A stretch of DNA of 57,647 nt from Aerococcus sp. UBA6277 (GCF_002440555.1 NZ_DJUR01000017.1:1-57647), one strand, 5' to 3'; shown: positions 19,539 to 29,717, numbered from the stretch's first letter. The notes: generated from the sequence alone by a model not told the origin. Made by a program: numbers and translations.

Positions 19539-20393
19539 TTATTTTTTTTTACTAGCTGAGTGACTCACAAGATTACCAATATGTAGGATTAAATATAATA
19601 ATTCCATGTCATTGACTTGCCAGCCCTTGGCTTCGAATAGGTATTCCTTAATTTTATCGGCTGCTTCTTTCTCCTTAGGATAGGAAATGAAGGCCAATTC
19701 AACCATTCGGTCATTTTTAACCGGTTGATCATTTTCTTGCTCTTGTCCCTGTCGTATTAAGTAGTAACGAATATGGGTAACAAATCGTTGAAAATATACA
19801 GAATTTTCATCGATATCAATATTCGTAGCAAACTGAACGATTCGAATAATATCATTGGTCAACGCCATCTGCTCATAAGCAGATTGGTTAGCCGTTCGGT
19901 CCAGTTGTGCATTGACAAAATGTAGGGTGATCGATGCAACTTCTGTTTGCGGAAAATCCGGTGACAAATGTTGTCGGACCAGATCCACCGCTTCTTCAGC
20001 AATTGCATACTCTTTAGGATAAATTCTCTTTATTTCCCATTGCATGGGGTTCATCAAGTTAGGATCTTGTTTTTGCTGATGAATCGCAAACAAGATATGA
20101 TCGGTAAGTGTGAGGAAGAGATTGGGATTAAAGGCTACATCCATTTTTTCTTTAAATAAGGATACGATTTTATAAATCCAATAAATTTCTTCTTCGCTAG
20201 CATTTGTCATCACCATCAAAATGTGTTCGAGATCAACGTCTCCTTCTGGATAATAACGTTTTTCAATGTTGTTGCCATCGATTGAATCGCCAACCTTGGC
20301 TTGGAAGCCTAACCCTTTTCCAATTAAAATCATTTCACGTCCGTCATCATCACTTGAAAACACGACATTATTATTAATTCTCTTTACGATTTT
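19539..20393 (-). CDS. bglG: BglG/LicT-family antiterminator, start codon unresolved
   Basis: The protein has the RNA-binding domain (KIVKRINNNVVFSSDDDGRE, then GKGLGFQAKVGDSID) and two PRDs with conserved histidines (SLTDHILFAIHQQ-like LTLTDHILFAIHQQ, TLHFVNAQLD, FVTHIRYYL, LYLILHIGNLV). Family proteins begin M-K-I-x-K exactly here, but the codon before Lys is TTT and no ATG, GTG or TTG is in frame nearby. The frame stays open to 20582, through the RAT and promoter, which cannot be coding. TTG at 20397-20399 has a GTGGGG site but is out of frame by one base, as if one T were inserted in TTTT. The protein regulates the operon through the two RATs; PRD phosphorylation is the usual control. Confidence 0.8.
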   Translation of the reverse strand, partial: KIVKRINNNVVFSSDDDGREMILIGKGLGFQAKVGDSIDGNNIEKRYYPEGDVDLEHILMVMTNASEEEIYWIYKIVSLFKEKMDVAFNPNLFLTLTDHILFAIHQQKQDPNLMNPMQWEIKRIYPKEYAIAEEAVDLVRQHLSPDFPQTEVASITLHFVNAQLDRTANQSAYEQMALTNDIIRIVQFATNIDIDENSVYFQRFVTHIRYYLIRQGQEQENDQPVKNDRMVELAFISYPKEKEAADKIKEYLFEAKGWQVNDMELLYLILHIGNLVSHSASKKK

Positions 20394-20451
20394 AAAACAA
20401 GTTTCCCCACACCCTCTCTCGATGTATTGATGGGAACAAGTCCTTATATAT

Positions 20452-20547
20452 AAAAAAGACCAGCGCATAAAAGTATAGCTATTAGTCCCATGACTAATGT
20501 GCGATAACTTTGATGCCTGGTCTTGCCGGCCGAGCCGTAACGAATCC
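20452..20547 (-). promoter_or_regulatory. RAT antiterminator and terminator in front of bglG
   Basis: A second RAT (20519-20547, minus strand) differs from the bglP copy only in the small loop stem (GGCTCGGCC against GGTTCGGCC). It overlaps a terminator whose outer arms are AAGACCAG and CTGGTCTT followed by T residues (20452-20457). This gives autoregulation of bglG. Confidence 0.85.
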
Positions 20548-20581
20548 AGTATACAGAGTACTTGTTCTTTATCTAATTGCA

Positions 20582-20610
20582 ATAATACCTCGAATTGAAA
20601 GCGTTGTCAA
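20582..20610 (-). promoter_or_regulatory. bgl operon promoter overlapped by a cre site
   Basis: On the minus strand TTGACA (20605-20610) and TATTAT (20582-20587) are 17 bases apart. The cre sequence TGAAAGCGTTGTCA (plus strand 20596-20609) fits the CcpA consensus and covers the -35. A palindromic AGAAAACGTTTTCT (20618-20631) just upstream is a second possible cre. This predicts glucose repression. Confidence 0.8.
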
Positions 20611-20794
20611 CATATTTAGAAAACGTTTTCTGAATATTTTTAAAAAGCGATAAATTAAGTTGACACGAGCAGTATAGAAGATTACTTACATTTTTATGTC
20701 TAGATAACGTGCAAGTTCATTGGATGTATATATTTTTTCATTTGTCTGCGTTAGATGCTCTGAGTCTGATCTTCTTCTGTCACATCTTAATAAT

Positions 20795-20822
20795 AAAAAA
20801 CACCCTCATCGCTTTGAGGGTG
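20795..20822 (-). terminator. ilv operon terminator
   Basis: Read on the minus strand, CACCCTCA and TGAGGGTG form an 8-bp stem followed by six T residues. It lies about 165 bases past ilvA. Between them is another hairpin (GCAATCTA/TAGATTGC, 20854-20878) without a clear T tract. Confidence 0.7.
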
Positions 20823-20985
20823 AAAAAGGAAAAAACAAAAATGAAAGGATGATGCAATCTATTAGAGGTCTAGATTGCCTCAAAAACATTATAGCATGGT
20901 TCAAGTAAAAATGAAAGCCTTTTTATGAAACGTTTTCAACGTTGTTATTATAGGATTTCCCTATCATTTGTGACCCAGTGAGGCA

Positions 20986-22245
20986 TTAGACTAAGAATTC
21001 ATATAATGTCGGATTTTCAGATACCGAAATATAATTAGCATCAAAATTCTTCAACCGTTCTAATAAACCGGGTAGGGTTTCGTAATCACCCACTAGGATC
21101 CCAACGAGTGCTGGTCCGTTTGACCGGGAAATTTTCTTGGTATATTCAAACTTGGCGATATCATCGTCCGGTCCCAATACGTCCGTTACAAATTCTCTTA
21201 ATGCACCTGGTCGTTGCGGGAAATTCACTACAAAATACTGTTTAGTTCCTGAATAAATCAATGCTTTCTCCTCAATTTCGGCCATGCGGTTGATGTCGTT
21301 ATTACCACCAGAAATGATGCAGACGACTGTTTTGCCAACAAGGTCTTCGGCCATATTATCTAGAGCAGATACGGTCAAGGCGCCTGAAGGTTCGGCTACA
21401 ATGGCTTGCTTAGTGTACAAGTCAATAATTGTCTCCGCAATCTTACCTTCTTCGACTGTTTCAATGCGGTCAATATTGTCTTTCGCGTATTGGAAGGTGA
21501 TGTCCCCTACTTTACCAACTGCTGTACCATCCGCGAATTTGTTGACTTTCTCAAGTGCTGTCGGCTGACCTTGGTCAAGGGCCAGTTTCATGGATGCTGC
21601 ACCGGCTGGTTCAACGCCAACAATTTCAGTTTCGGGCATGGCTTCACGGACATAGGCAGAAACACCAGAGATCAACCCACCCCCACCGATAGGCACTAAG
21701 ACATAGTCTGCAGTTTCCCCGTCGGCAGTTAGGCTGTGGTGGATTTCAACAGCTAATGACCCTTGGCCAGCGATGACATTTTCATCATCGTAAGGTTCAA
21801 TAAAGGTCATCTGATTTTCTGCACCATATTCGTGCGCAGCTTGGCTACACTCATCGAAGGTATCCCCTTCAATCACAATATTCACGTAGTCCCCACCAAA
21901 ATATCTGACTTGATCGATTTTTTGGGCGGGTGTCGTATTCGGCATATAAATCGTCGCCATTACTTGTTTTTCATTACAAGCAAAGGCTACCCCTTGAGCA
22001 TGGTTGCCGGCTGAGGCACAGATAACACCTTTAGCTAGATCATCTTCACTGAGTTCACTAATTGAATAGTAGGCTCCTCTTAATTTAAATGAACGGACAA
22101 CTTGTAAGTCTTCACGTTTCAAATAAATATTGGCCTTATACTTCTCAGATAGATATTGATCATATTGTAAAGGTGTCTGCTTGACGACCGACTGTAATTT
22201 TTTGTAGGCACTCAGTACCTTCTCCTTATTGACGCTTTTGACCAT
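20986..22245 (-). CDS. ilvA: Threonine dehydratase (biosynthetic type)
   Basis: This PLP enzyme deaminates threonine to 2-oxobutanoate, the first step to isoleucine. The PLP lysine is Lys54 in RSFKLRGAYYS, the phosphate loop is GGGGLISG, and SGGNND follows. A C-terminal ACT-like regulatory domain (QYFVVNFPQRPGALREF onward) ends the 419-residue protein. I start at the ATG at 22245, which has GAGAGGGG seven bases upstream. It is the last gene of ilvB-ilvN-ilvC-ilvA, about 50 bases after ilvC. A single ACT-like domain makes it shorter than the E. coli enzyme, as is usual in Firmicutes. Confidence 0.93.
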   Translation of the reverse strand: MVKSVNKEKVLSAYKKLQSVVKQTPLQYDQYLSEKYKANIYLKREDLQVVRSFKLRGAYYSISELSEDDLAKGVICASAGNHAQGVAFACNEKQVMATIYMPNTTPAQKIDQVRYFGGDYVNIVIEGDTFDECSQAAHEYGAENQMTFIEPYDDENVIAGQGSLAVEIHHSLTADGETADYVLVPIGGGGLISGVSAYVREAMPETEIVGVEPAGAASMKLALDQGQPTALEKVNKFADGTAVGKVGDITFQYAKDNIDRIETVEEGKIAETIIDLYTKQAIVAEPSGALTVSALDNMAEDLVGKTVVCIISGGNNDINRMAEIEEKALIYSGTKQYFVVNFPQRPGALREFVTDVLGPDDDIAKFEYTKKISRSNGPALVGILVGDYETLPGLLERLKNFDANYISVSENPTLYEFLV

Positions 22246-22296
22246 GTAGTACCCCTCTCTCATCTTGACCTTTTTGTGATTGACTTACCTCCACTT

Positions 22297-23622
<1,326 letters not shown>

Positions 23623-23626
<4 letters not shown>

Positions 23627-25323
23627 GACAAGCCCTCCATTTCATTATTTGCCTTGCCAGATGGCACCATCGGGGTAACCCGTTCGTACTTATCAATCAA
23701 GACTTCTAATACATAAGCCCCGTCATAAGCCAACATCTCATCTACCGCCGCCTGCATATCCGCTGGGTCCGTTACCTTAGCCGCCTTCACGCCTAAAGCT
23801 TCCGACAGCTTCACGAAGTCTGGCAAGCTCGACCCAAATTCAGAATGTGAATAACGGTCTGAATAGAAAGCATGTTGCCACTGATGCACCATCCCAAGCA
23901 CCGTATTATTTAAAATAATAAATTTCGGTTGAATGCCATAATGTTGGATGATATTCAATTCTTGGTTGGTCATTTGGAAACCACCGTCACCGATGATCCC
24001 TACAACAGGATGCTTCTCATCCGCCGCAAATGCCGCGCCAATTGTTGCCGGCACCCCGTATCCCATAGTCCCTAGTCCACCTGACGTTAAGTTTTGGCCA
24101 GGGAATTGGTAAGGATAATACTGGGCAGCCCACATTTGGTGTTGGCCAACGTCGGTCACGATATAGGCCTGACCGTTCGTCGCCTTTCCTAAGTAATCCA
24201 GTACCGCTTGTGGTCGAATCGCGTCTATCATCTCAGGCACCCGAGTAGGATGTAAGGCTTGGTTATCCGCTTGGTGAGCCAACCAGTCCGTCTTATCAGA
24301 CCAGCCCTCAATAGCCTCTTGTAAAAGGGCCTCCAAAGCCGATTTAGCATCTGCCAGTAAGGCAATATCTGGTTCCATAATCTTGCCAATCTCCGCTAGA
24401 TCAATATCCACATGGATAATCTTGGCATCCGGCGCAAAATTGTCAGGATTAGAAGCCACCCGGTCGTCGAAACGGCTACCAATATTCAAGAGACAATCTG
24501 TCTCCATCAAGGCCATATTGGCTGCATACGTTCCGTGCATCCCCGCTAGCCCTAAGTTTAGGGGGTCATCACTAGCAAGTAAGCCAATCCCTAGTAGGGT
24601 ATGGGTTACCGGGATATTATACCGGTGAGCAAAGTCGCGTAGTTCTTGGTGGGCTTCAGATTTCACCACACCGTTCCCTACTAACAACAAAGGTTTTTCC
24701 GCTGCAAGTAAAGCTTCCTTAATCGCAGCTACAGCCTCCAAGTCTCCCTCATGATCCATGTTGTAGCCTGGTAAGTCGAACCGATCATCAATATCTTCTA
24801 AAGCTACTTCCTGCACCCCGATATCTTTAGGGATATCTACTAGGACAGGTCCTTTACGACCGGAATTTGCTAAGTAGAAAGCTTCTTTGATGATGCGCGG
24901 AATATCTTTAGCATCTTCAACTTGATAGGCATATTTCGTGATTGGCGTCATTAAAGAGACAACGTCGGTTTCCTGAAAGGCATCTTTCCCGATACCAGAT
25001 GTCGTAACCTGGCCCGAAATGACGACTAGAGGCACCGAATCCATCTGCGCTGTCGCCACCGCAGTGACAATATTTGTCGCTCCCGGTCCACTAGTTGTCA
25101 CCGCTACACCCACTTGGCCAGCCACGCGGGCGTAACCATCTGCCATGTGACCAGCACCTTGTTCATGACGAGCTAAGACGTGATTGACATTCTGGCGGAA
25201 AAATTCATCGTATATATGTAAAGCTGCACCACCAGGATAGCCAAAAATAATCTCTGCACCTTGATCACGCAAGGCATTGACGAGCAATTCCGTTCCTATA
25301 CTGGTCTTCTTCGTTCTCTCCAC
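23623..25323 (-). CDS. ilvB: Acetolactate synthase large subunit
   Basis: This thiamine-diphosphate enzyme condenses pyruvate into acetolactate, or pyruvate with 2-oxobutanoate. Visible motifs are IIFGYPGGAALHIYDEF, RHEQGAGHMADGYAR, the FAD-binding GLAGMHGTYAAN, and the TPP motif GDGGFQMTNQEL with downstream NN. The open frame extends to 25410, but its first part runs through the attenuator. I place the start at the GTG at 25323, preceded by GGGGTG, giving 566 residues. A catabolic AlsS is less likely because ilvN and ilvC follow. Expression is controlled by the leader at 25374-25589. Confidence 0.92.
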
Positions 25324-25373
25324 ATGAGCACCCCATTTCTTTAAAATTTCATTTCCTTGGTATTGAAAGCAAT

Positions 25374-25408
25374 AAAAAAGGCATCCCACAAACAGTATGT
25401 GGGATGCC
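25374..25408 (-). terminator. ilv attenuator terminator
   Basis: On the minus strand GGCATCCCACA and TGTGGGATGCC form a perfect 11-bp stem with a 7-base loop followed by six T residues, 50 bases before ilvB. The upstream GTGGGA (25412-25417) can pair with TCCCAC of the 5' arm and prevent it forming. Confidence 0.88.
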
Positions 25409-25461
25409 AAGTCCCACTCAACATCGAATAGGACTCAAATTAACAGTAGTTAATTCCAGTC

Positions 25462-25515
25462 CTACGTCACGATAATGACTACAATATTAAAATTCGCTTC
25501 TTTGAACGATTTCAT
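25462..25515 (-). CDS. ilv leader peptide (Ile/Val-rich)
   Basis: This 17-codon open frame encodes MKSFKEANFNIVVIIVT. Six consecutive Ile and Val codons (residues 11-16) come just before the TAG. GAGAGGAG precedes the ATG. It lies between a perfect promoter and the ilv attenuator, the arrangement of ribosome-mediated attenuation. Stalling at the first Ile/Val codons leaves segment 1 (GGACT, 25458-25462) free to pair with segment 2 (AGTCC, 25431-25435). Segment 3 (GTGGGA) can then block the terminator arm. A ribosome reaching the stop codon would cover segment 1 and let segments 2 and 3 pair, so the terminator forms. Confidence 0.8.
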   Translation of the reverse strand: MKSFKEANFNIVVIIVT

Positions 25516-25560
25516 AATGAGTGAAACTCCTCTCGTCTTTTTGAATGATTCAATAACGAA

Positions 25561-25589
25561 AGTATACTGAGAACTCTTTAACTTGTCAA
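25561..25589 (-). promoter_or_regulatory. ilv operon promoter
   Basis: On the minus strand TTGACA (25584-25589) and TATACT (25561-25566) are separated by exactly 17 bases. The leader peptide ATG is about 45 bases downstream. Confidence 0.85.
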
Positions 25590-25708
25590 TGGGTATTTTT
25601 AATTATTTTCTCATTTATATATCTGTAATTCGCCATATTGACTTTCTTACTTGGTATGATAAGTTTAATTTAATAGAATATTCGACTACATTCAGAAAGG
25701 ACACGCCC

Positions 25709-26506
25709 GTGACATCAACCACAAGAAAAACCATCATCGAACTCGACAATATCTGCTTCAACCGCCAAGATAAGGCCATATTAAAAAACATCCAATGGAC
25801 CATCAACCAGGGGCAACACTGGGCCTTACTTGGTTTGAATGGGTCTGGTAAGTCGTCCATCATCAACATTCTAACCGGCTACAATTTTCCTTCTAGCGGT
25901 CAGGTGAAGGTTCTTGACCAGTTATTTGGCGTATCCTCAATCCCTGACCTACAAAAACGAATCGGCATCGTTTCTGCTTGGATCAACCAAGAAATCCCAA
26001 GCCACTTATCTGTATTAGATACCATTATTTCGGGTAAATTTGCCAGTCTAGGCCTTTATCAAAAAGTGACGGATTCTTTAATCCAGGAAGCTGAAGACCT
26101 CTTAGACACCTTTAATTTTACAGCATTCAAAAATCGAAGAATGGCGACCCTATCTCAAGGTGAACGACAAACCGTTTTGATCTTACGGGCCTTAATGACC
26201 CAACCTGAGTTATTAATCTTAGATGAACCTACTAGTGGACTAGATTTATTTTCCCGTGAAAATCTTCTAGCCATGCTGGACAAATTGGCCAAAGAAAAAC
26301 CAGAAGTCACCCAATTGATGGTGACCCACCATACCGAGGAAATCATTCCACTTTATCAAAAAATTTGTTTATTAAAAGATGGGGAAATCTTTGCCAAAGG
26401 TGATCGCCCCTTGATGCTAGACCCAGATAGACTGCATGATTTCTACGGCCAACCAGTACTTTTACGTCCCTTTAAAAAAGGTCGCATTTTGGTAATACCA
26501 AAATAA
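25709..26506 (+). CDS. ABC transporter ATP-binding protein, stand-alone
   Basis: The 265-residue ATPase has Walker A GLNGSGKSS, Q-loop region, signature LSQGERQ, Walker B LLILDEPTSG and H-loop VTHH, all intact. It resembles the YlmA group. I start at the GTG at 25709, preceded by AAAGGA; the open frame extends 42 codons upstream through the promoter region and lacks a ribosome site there. No permease or binding protein is adjacent, so it may serve a transporter encoded elsewhere. It diverges from the ilv operon and ends at the terminator at 26644-26674. Confidence 0.85.
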   Translation: MTSTTRKTIIELDNICFNRQDKAILKNIQWTINQGQHWALLGLNGSGKSSIINILTGYNFPSSGQVKVLDQLFGVSSIPDLQKRIGIVSAWINQEIPSHLSVLDTIISGKFASLGLYQKVTDSLIQEAEDLLDTFNFTAFKNRRMATLSQGERQTVLILRALMTQPELLILDEPTSGLDLFSRENLLAMLDKLAKEKPEVTQLMVTHHTEEIIPLYQKICLLKDGEIFAKGDRPLMLDPDRLHDFYGQPVLLRPFKKGRILVIPK

Positions 26507-26643
26507 TTTATACAAGAACTATCAACCCCTCGGTCTGGCTTTTTCGATTATTGATTTTAAGAAAATTTGCTAGGAAAGCTTTTGCCTCGGCTTTACCTTA
26601 CTTTCAATATTTTCCATTCACAAGTAAAATAATTTTTTCAAAG

Positions 26644-26674
26644 AGGCTGATGGCTAAAATCATCAGTCTTTTTT
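26644..26674 (+). terminator. Terminator after the ABC ATPase gene
   Basis: AGGCTGATG and CATCAGTCT pair over nine positions with one G-T pair and are followed by six T residues. Confidence 0.8.
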
Positions 26675-26734
26675 GACGTATTAAAACTACCATGCAGTAT
26701 TGCACGATATCTTTAAACGACATTTATGGTACCC

Positions 26735-26763
26735 AAAAAGCCGCGATAGTTCATCACGGCTTT
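26735..26763 (-). terminator. Terminator of the serine hydrolase gene
   Basis: Read on the minus strand, AAAGCCG-t-GAT pairs with ATC-g-CGGCTTT and is followed by T residues, 90 bases past the stop. The 26507-26852 gap contains this and the plus-strand terminator and nothing else I recognise. Confidence 0.7.
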
Positions 26764-26852
26764 GATAGGTATATAATTATTTGAGCTTTTGACGAAATGA
26801 ATATCACCCAAATATTGACAATAGGTTTCGAAACGTATGTGAATTCTAAGTC

Positions 26853-27887
26853 CTATTCATAGTTTGCGCGGTAGTATTGGTTAACACGCAAATTTAAGTT
26901 TTCCAAGAAGCCTGTACCATCTGTTAGGCCGTCTGTTAAAGCAACTAGGCTATATTGGGCTTCGTCGTTTTCATAGTAGATACCACCGTCATTTAAGGCA
27001 GTACCGTAGTTACCATATTTATTCGCCATCAGCTCACTGTTGACGTATGTTGTAAACAAGCGGTCTGGTGAAGTATTCAATAGGTAATCAACAATCGGTT
27101 GGTAGGTATCGTCAGTAGCCAACAAGTTGTAGTAAGCAGACAATAATTCAGCGGATATGATGTTATTGTCATAGAAGCCGTCATCAATTGTGACGTCTAC
27201 ACTATTCGCGACATTTGTTTTGAAGGCATTTGATCCATAAACTTCGTTGTAGTAGCTAATCAACATATTGGTTGCCGTATTATCTGAATGCATTAATGAA
27301 TCGGCCATCAATTCTTCAATTGTATAGGCTGCTTGACCCGTGCCATTACCTACTGCGGCAGTAATGGTACCGTCACCCTCTTCATAGTCTTCGTATGTAT
27401 AGGTAACCTCTGTATTCCAATCAACAGATCCTTCTTCAATCGCATCTACATACATTACCGCTAGCGGTAACTTAATCGTAGATGCGGCAGTTTGGAAGGT
27501 ACTTTCGTTGATTGTGTAGCTTTCGCCAGTTTTAAAGTTGGTATATTGTAGCGAAACTTGGCTTTCATCTACCCCAAACTCTGCCATTGTTGCTTCAATC
27601 ACTTCACCTATTGAGACGTATTGACTAATATCGATTAGTTCAATACCTGACGCTTGCATTAAATCCAGATTATATACTTCTTCATTACTTAAGGTTAGAG
27701 GGGTATTACTTAAAGATTCGCTCGCAGTAGATTCGTCTACTGTGGCTGTTAATGAATCGCTTGATGCATCCCCTTCACCCTCATCATTATATTTAAATAT
27801 AGCAATTAATACCGCTATTAAAGCCACCCCTAGAACGAAGAAGGGCACTAGCGGTTTAATACTAGATTTTTTTCTTCTTTTCGACAT
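26853..27887 (-). CDS. Membrane-anchored serine hydrolase, beta-lactamase-like
   Basis: The 344-residue protein has a basic N-terminus and one transmembrane helix (about residues 12-30), then a serine- and threonine-rich linker and a class A beta-lactamase-like domain. The Ser-x-x-Lys motif appears as STIK near residue 136 and Ser-Asp-Asn as MHSDNTATN. The usual Lys-Thr-Gly near the C-terminus seems to be KYG in ANKYGNYGTA, so true beta-lactamase activity is doubtful. A role in cell-wall peptide processing is possible but unproven. It is a single gene with an operator-like palindrome in its promoter region. Confidence 0.8.
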   Translation of the reverse strand: MSKRRKKSSIKPLVPFFVLGVALIAVLIAIFKYNDEGEGDASSDSLTATVDESTASESLSNTPLTLSNEEVYNLDLMQASGIELIDISQYVSIGEVIEATMAEFGVDESQVSLQYTNFKTGESYTINESTFQTAASTIKLPLAVMYVDAIEEGSVDWNTEVTYTYEDYEEGDGTITAAVGNGTGQAAYTIEELMADSLMHSDNTATNMLISYYNEVYGSNAFKTNVANSVDVTIDDGFYDNNIISAELLSAYYNLLATDDTYQPIVDYLLNTSPDRLFTTYVNSELMANKYGNYGTALNDGGIYYENDEAQYSLVALTDGLTDGTGFLENLNLRVNQYYRANYE

Positions 27888-27968
27888 GCATTACTCCTTA
27901 TTCATTTTTAATATCCTATGGTCGTCATTCCATGCATTTGCATTTTAACAATAAAATATGATTATATT

Positions 27969-27983
27969 GTGACAAATTGTCAC
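27969..27983. promoter_or_regulatory. 15-bp palindrome in the serine hydrolase promoter
   Basis: GTGACAA-A-TTGTCAC is a perfect inverted repeat about 80 bases upstream of the start codon, adjoining a minus-strand TATAAT (about 27962-27967). It looks like a repressor site, but I do not recognise the cognate regulator. Confidence 0.45.
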
Positions 27984-28042
27984 TTAATATGAATGAATGA
28001 TGTTTTATATTTTAAGAGTATGTTAATTCTATATCTCATCAC

Positions 28043-28074
28043 AAAAAAACAGAGTTGTGATTTCATATCACAAC
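28043..28074 (-). terminator. proS terminator
   Basis: GTTGTGAT and ATCACAAC form a perfect 8-bp stem with a 5-base loop followed by seven T residues on the minus strand. It lies beyond copy B of the structured repeat. Confidence 0.8.
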
Positions 28075-28110
28075 CCTATTCTCTTTAACATTGCTCACAT
28101 TATCGGGTTT

Positions 28111-28207
28111 AAAAAGTCAGAATTTCCCGACGTTTCCAAAAATACGCCAATTACTTGCAGTAATTGTTCGGCTTTTGGTCCAACGCGGTTATTCTTAGCG
28201 ACTTTTT
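28111..28207 (-). repeat. Structured 3'-UTR element, copy B
   Basis: Starting 16 bases past the proS stop, AAAAAGTC and GACTTTTT close a 97-nt hairpin. Its inner helices are AGAAT/ATTCT, CGTT/AACG, CCAAAA/TTTTGG, GCC/GGC and CAATTAC/GTAATTG. The core (CGCCAATTACTTG, GTTCGGCTTT, GGTCCA) matches 15817-15914. AGGTGTGA precedes it on the minus strand. Confidence 0.7.
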
Positions 28208-28223
28208 TCACACCTACCTATCA

Positions 28224-29684
28224 TTAATAAGCGCGTGCGTACCATACTGTGTATTTAGCCGGTTTACCTGAATATAGGTCGACTGTTTTCTCAACTGGTG
28301 GGTTGAATGGGATATTACGTGAAGTAAATCCTGTTGCTTCTTTGATGGCTGCTTCTGATTCGTCAGTACCATCCCAACCAGCTAAGATCCATCCTGGACG
28401 TTCGCCGTTTTCTTCGCAAGCTTCAAGGTGAGCGGTTAATTGATCCATTGTATCAATATCAAAGTGCTCATTTTCAGCGCGGAAGGCTACGGCTTTATCG
28501 TAAAGACGTTGGTGCATGTCATCAAAGCGTGTGTTGATTTCAGTTACTAAGTCTCCGTCTAATGAGAAGGCTTCTTTACCATTAACATCACGCATTTTAA
28601 TCATGACTTGGTTGTTTTCCATATCACGTGGACCAAATTCAATCCGTAATGGTACACCGTGTACTTCAGACTCATTGAATTTATAACCTGGTGAGTTGTT
28701 TGAATCATCAAGGTTTACGCGTAAGCCAGCTGCTGATAAAGTGGCTTTAATTTCTTGTAATTTCTCAAGTACTTGTGGATTTTTCTTGATATTGCCAACA
28801 GGGATTAGGGATACTTGTGTACCGGCAACGCGTGGCGGTAAGACTAACCCTTGTTCGTCACCGTGGATCATGATCATGGCACCGATTAAACGAGTTGATG
28901 AACCCCAAGATGTTGTGTGTACGTATGTATGTTGGTTATCTTCATTCAAGAATTTAATATCAAAAGCTTCCGCAAAGTTTTGACCTAAGTAGTGAGAAGT
29001 CCCTGCTTGGATGGCTTTTGTATCTTTTGTCATCGCTTCGATTGAGAAAGTATCAACCGCACCCGCAAAGCGCTCTGATGGTGTTTTTTGCCCTTCGTAA
29101 ACTGGCATCGCAAATACTTCTTTTACCAATTGTGTATAGTAGTGCAACATTTTCATGGTACGTTCGCGTGCTTCTTCTTCATTCGCATGCGCTGTATGAC
29201 CTTCTTGCCATAAGAATTCTGACGTACGGATGAATGGTAATGTCCGTTTTTCCCAGCGGAATACGTTAGCCCATTGGTTTAATTCCATTGGTAGGTCACG
29301 GTATGAGTTGATCCAGTCAGACATAGCGTTTCCGAATAAAGTTTCAGAAGTTGGACGTAATGCCAATGGCTCTTCTAATTTTTCCTCACCTGCTTCAGTT
29401 ACCCATGGCAATTCAGGGGCGAAACCTTCTACGTGGTCAGCCTCTTTCTCGAAGAAGTGTTTTGGAATTAACATTGGGAAGTAGGCGTTACGAATACTTT
29501 CCTTCTTCAACATTTCATTGAAGGCATCTTTATATGATTCCCATAATAAAAAGCCATCTGGTTTAAAAATCATTGTCCCACGGGCAGGACCGTAATCCAT
29601 CAAATCACCCTGTTGAATTGCTTGTAAATACCATTTTGAAAAATCTGTTTGTTGTAAATTTTCTGTTGCTTCTTGCTTCGCCAT
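28224..29684 (-). CDS. proS: Prolyl-tRNA synthetase (ProS type 3-like)
   Basis: This class II synthetase charges tRNA-Pro. The length of about 486 residues and the motifs YGPARGTMIFKPDGFLLWE, LALRPTSETLFGNAMSDWI (motif 2 region) and FLWQEGHTAHA mark the archaeal/eukaryotic-like form without the editing insertion of the E. coli type. The C-terminus ends in a tyrosine-containing tail (YTVWYARAY), also typical of this form. I use the second ATG (29684), which is seven bases from GGAG; an ATG two codons upstream is too close to the site. A proline T-box precedes it. The stop codon is followed by copy B of the structured repeat and a terminator. Confidence 0.93.
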   Translation of the reverse strand: MAKQEATENLQQTDFSKWYLQAIQQGDLMDYGPARGTMIFKPDGFLLWESYKDAFNEMLKKESIRNAYFPMLIPKHFFEKEADHVEGFAPELPWVTEAGEEKLEEPLALRPTSETLFGNAMSDWINSYRDLPMELNQWANVFRWEKRTLPFIRTSEFLWQEGHTAHANEEEARERTMKMLHYYTQLVKEVFAMPVYEGQKTPSERFAGAVDTFSIEAMTKDTKAIQAGTSHYLGQNFAEAFDIKFLNEDNQHTYVHTTSWGSSTRLIGAMIMIHGDEQGLVLPPRVAGTQVSLIPVGNIKKNPQVLEKLQEIKATLSAAGLRVNLDDSNNSPGYKFNESEVHGVPLRIEFGPRDMENNQVMIKMRDVNGKEAFSLDGDLVTEINTRFDDMHQRLYDKAVAFRAENEHFDIDTMDQLTAHLEACEENGERPGWILAGWDGTDESEAAIKEATGFTSRNIPFNPPVEKTVDLYSGKPAKYTVWYARAY

Positions 29685-29717
29685 TTTCATGCTCCTTTTA
29701 AAAATATTCCTGTAACC

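Noticed and set aside
19539..20582. Long 347-codon reading of bglG starting at TTG (20582)
   Set aside because: The first 63 codons run through the -10 box, the RAT and the terminator, and have no family similarity. They are an open frame by chance.
20720..20908. 62-codon frame on the plus strand
   Set aside because: It overlaps the minus-strand ilv terminator, has no ribosome site and low complexity; treated as chance.
20927..20940. cre-like TGAAACGTTTTCA near the end of ilvA
   Set aside because: It is one base short of the consensus spacing and is not near a promoter.
25324..25410. ilvB start at the ATG at 25410
   Set aside because: That ATG lies inside the attenuator hairpin; the family-like sequence starts near the GTG at 25323.
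25409..25560. T-box riboswitch in the ilv leader
   Set aside because: No AGGGTGGNACCGCG-type motif and no stem I; the Ile/Val leader peptide explains the region.
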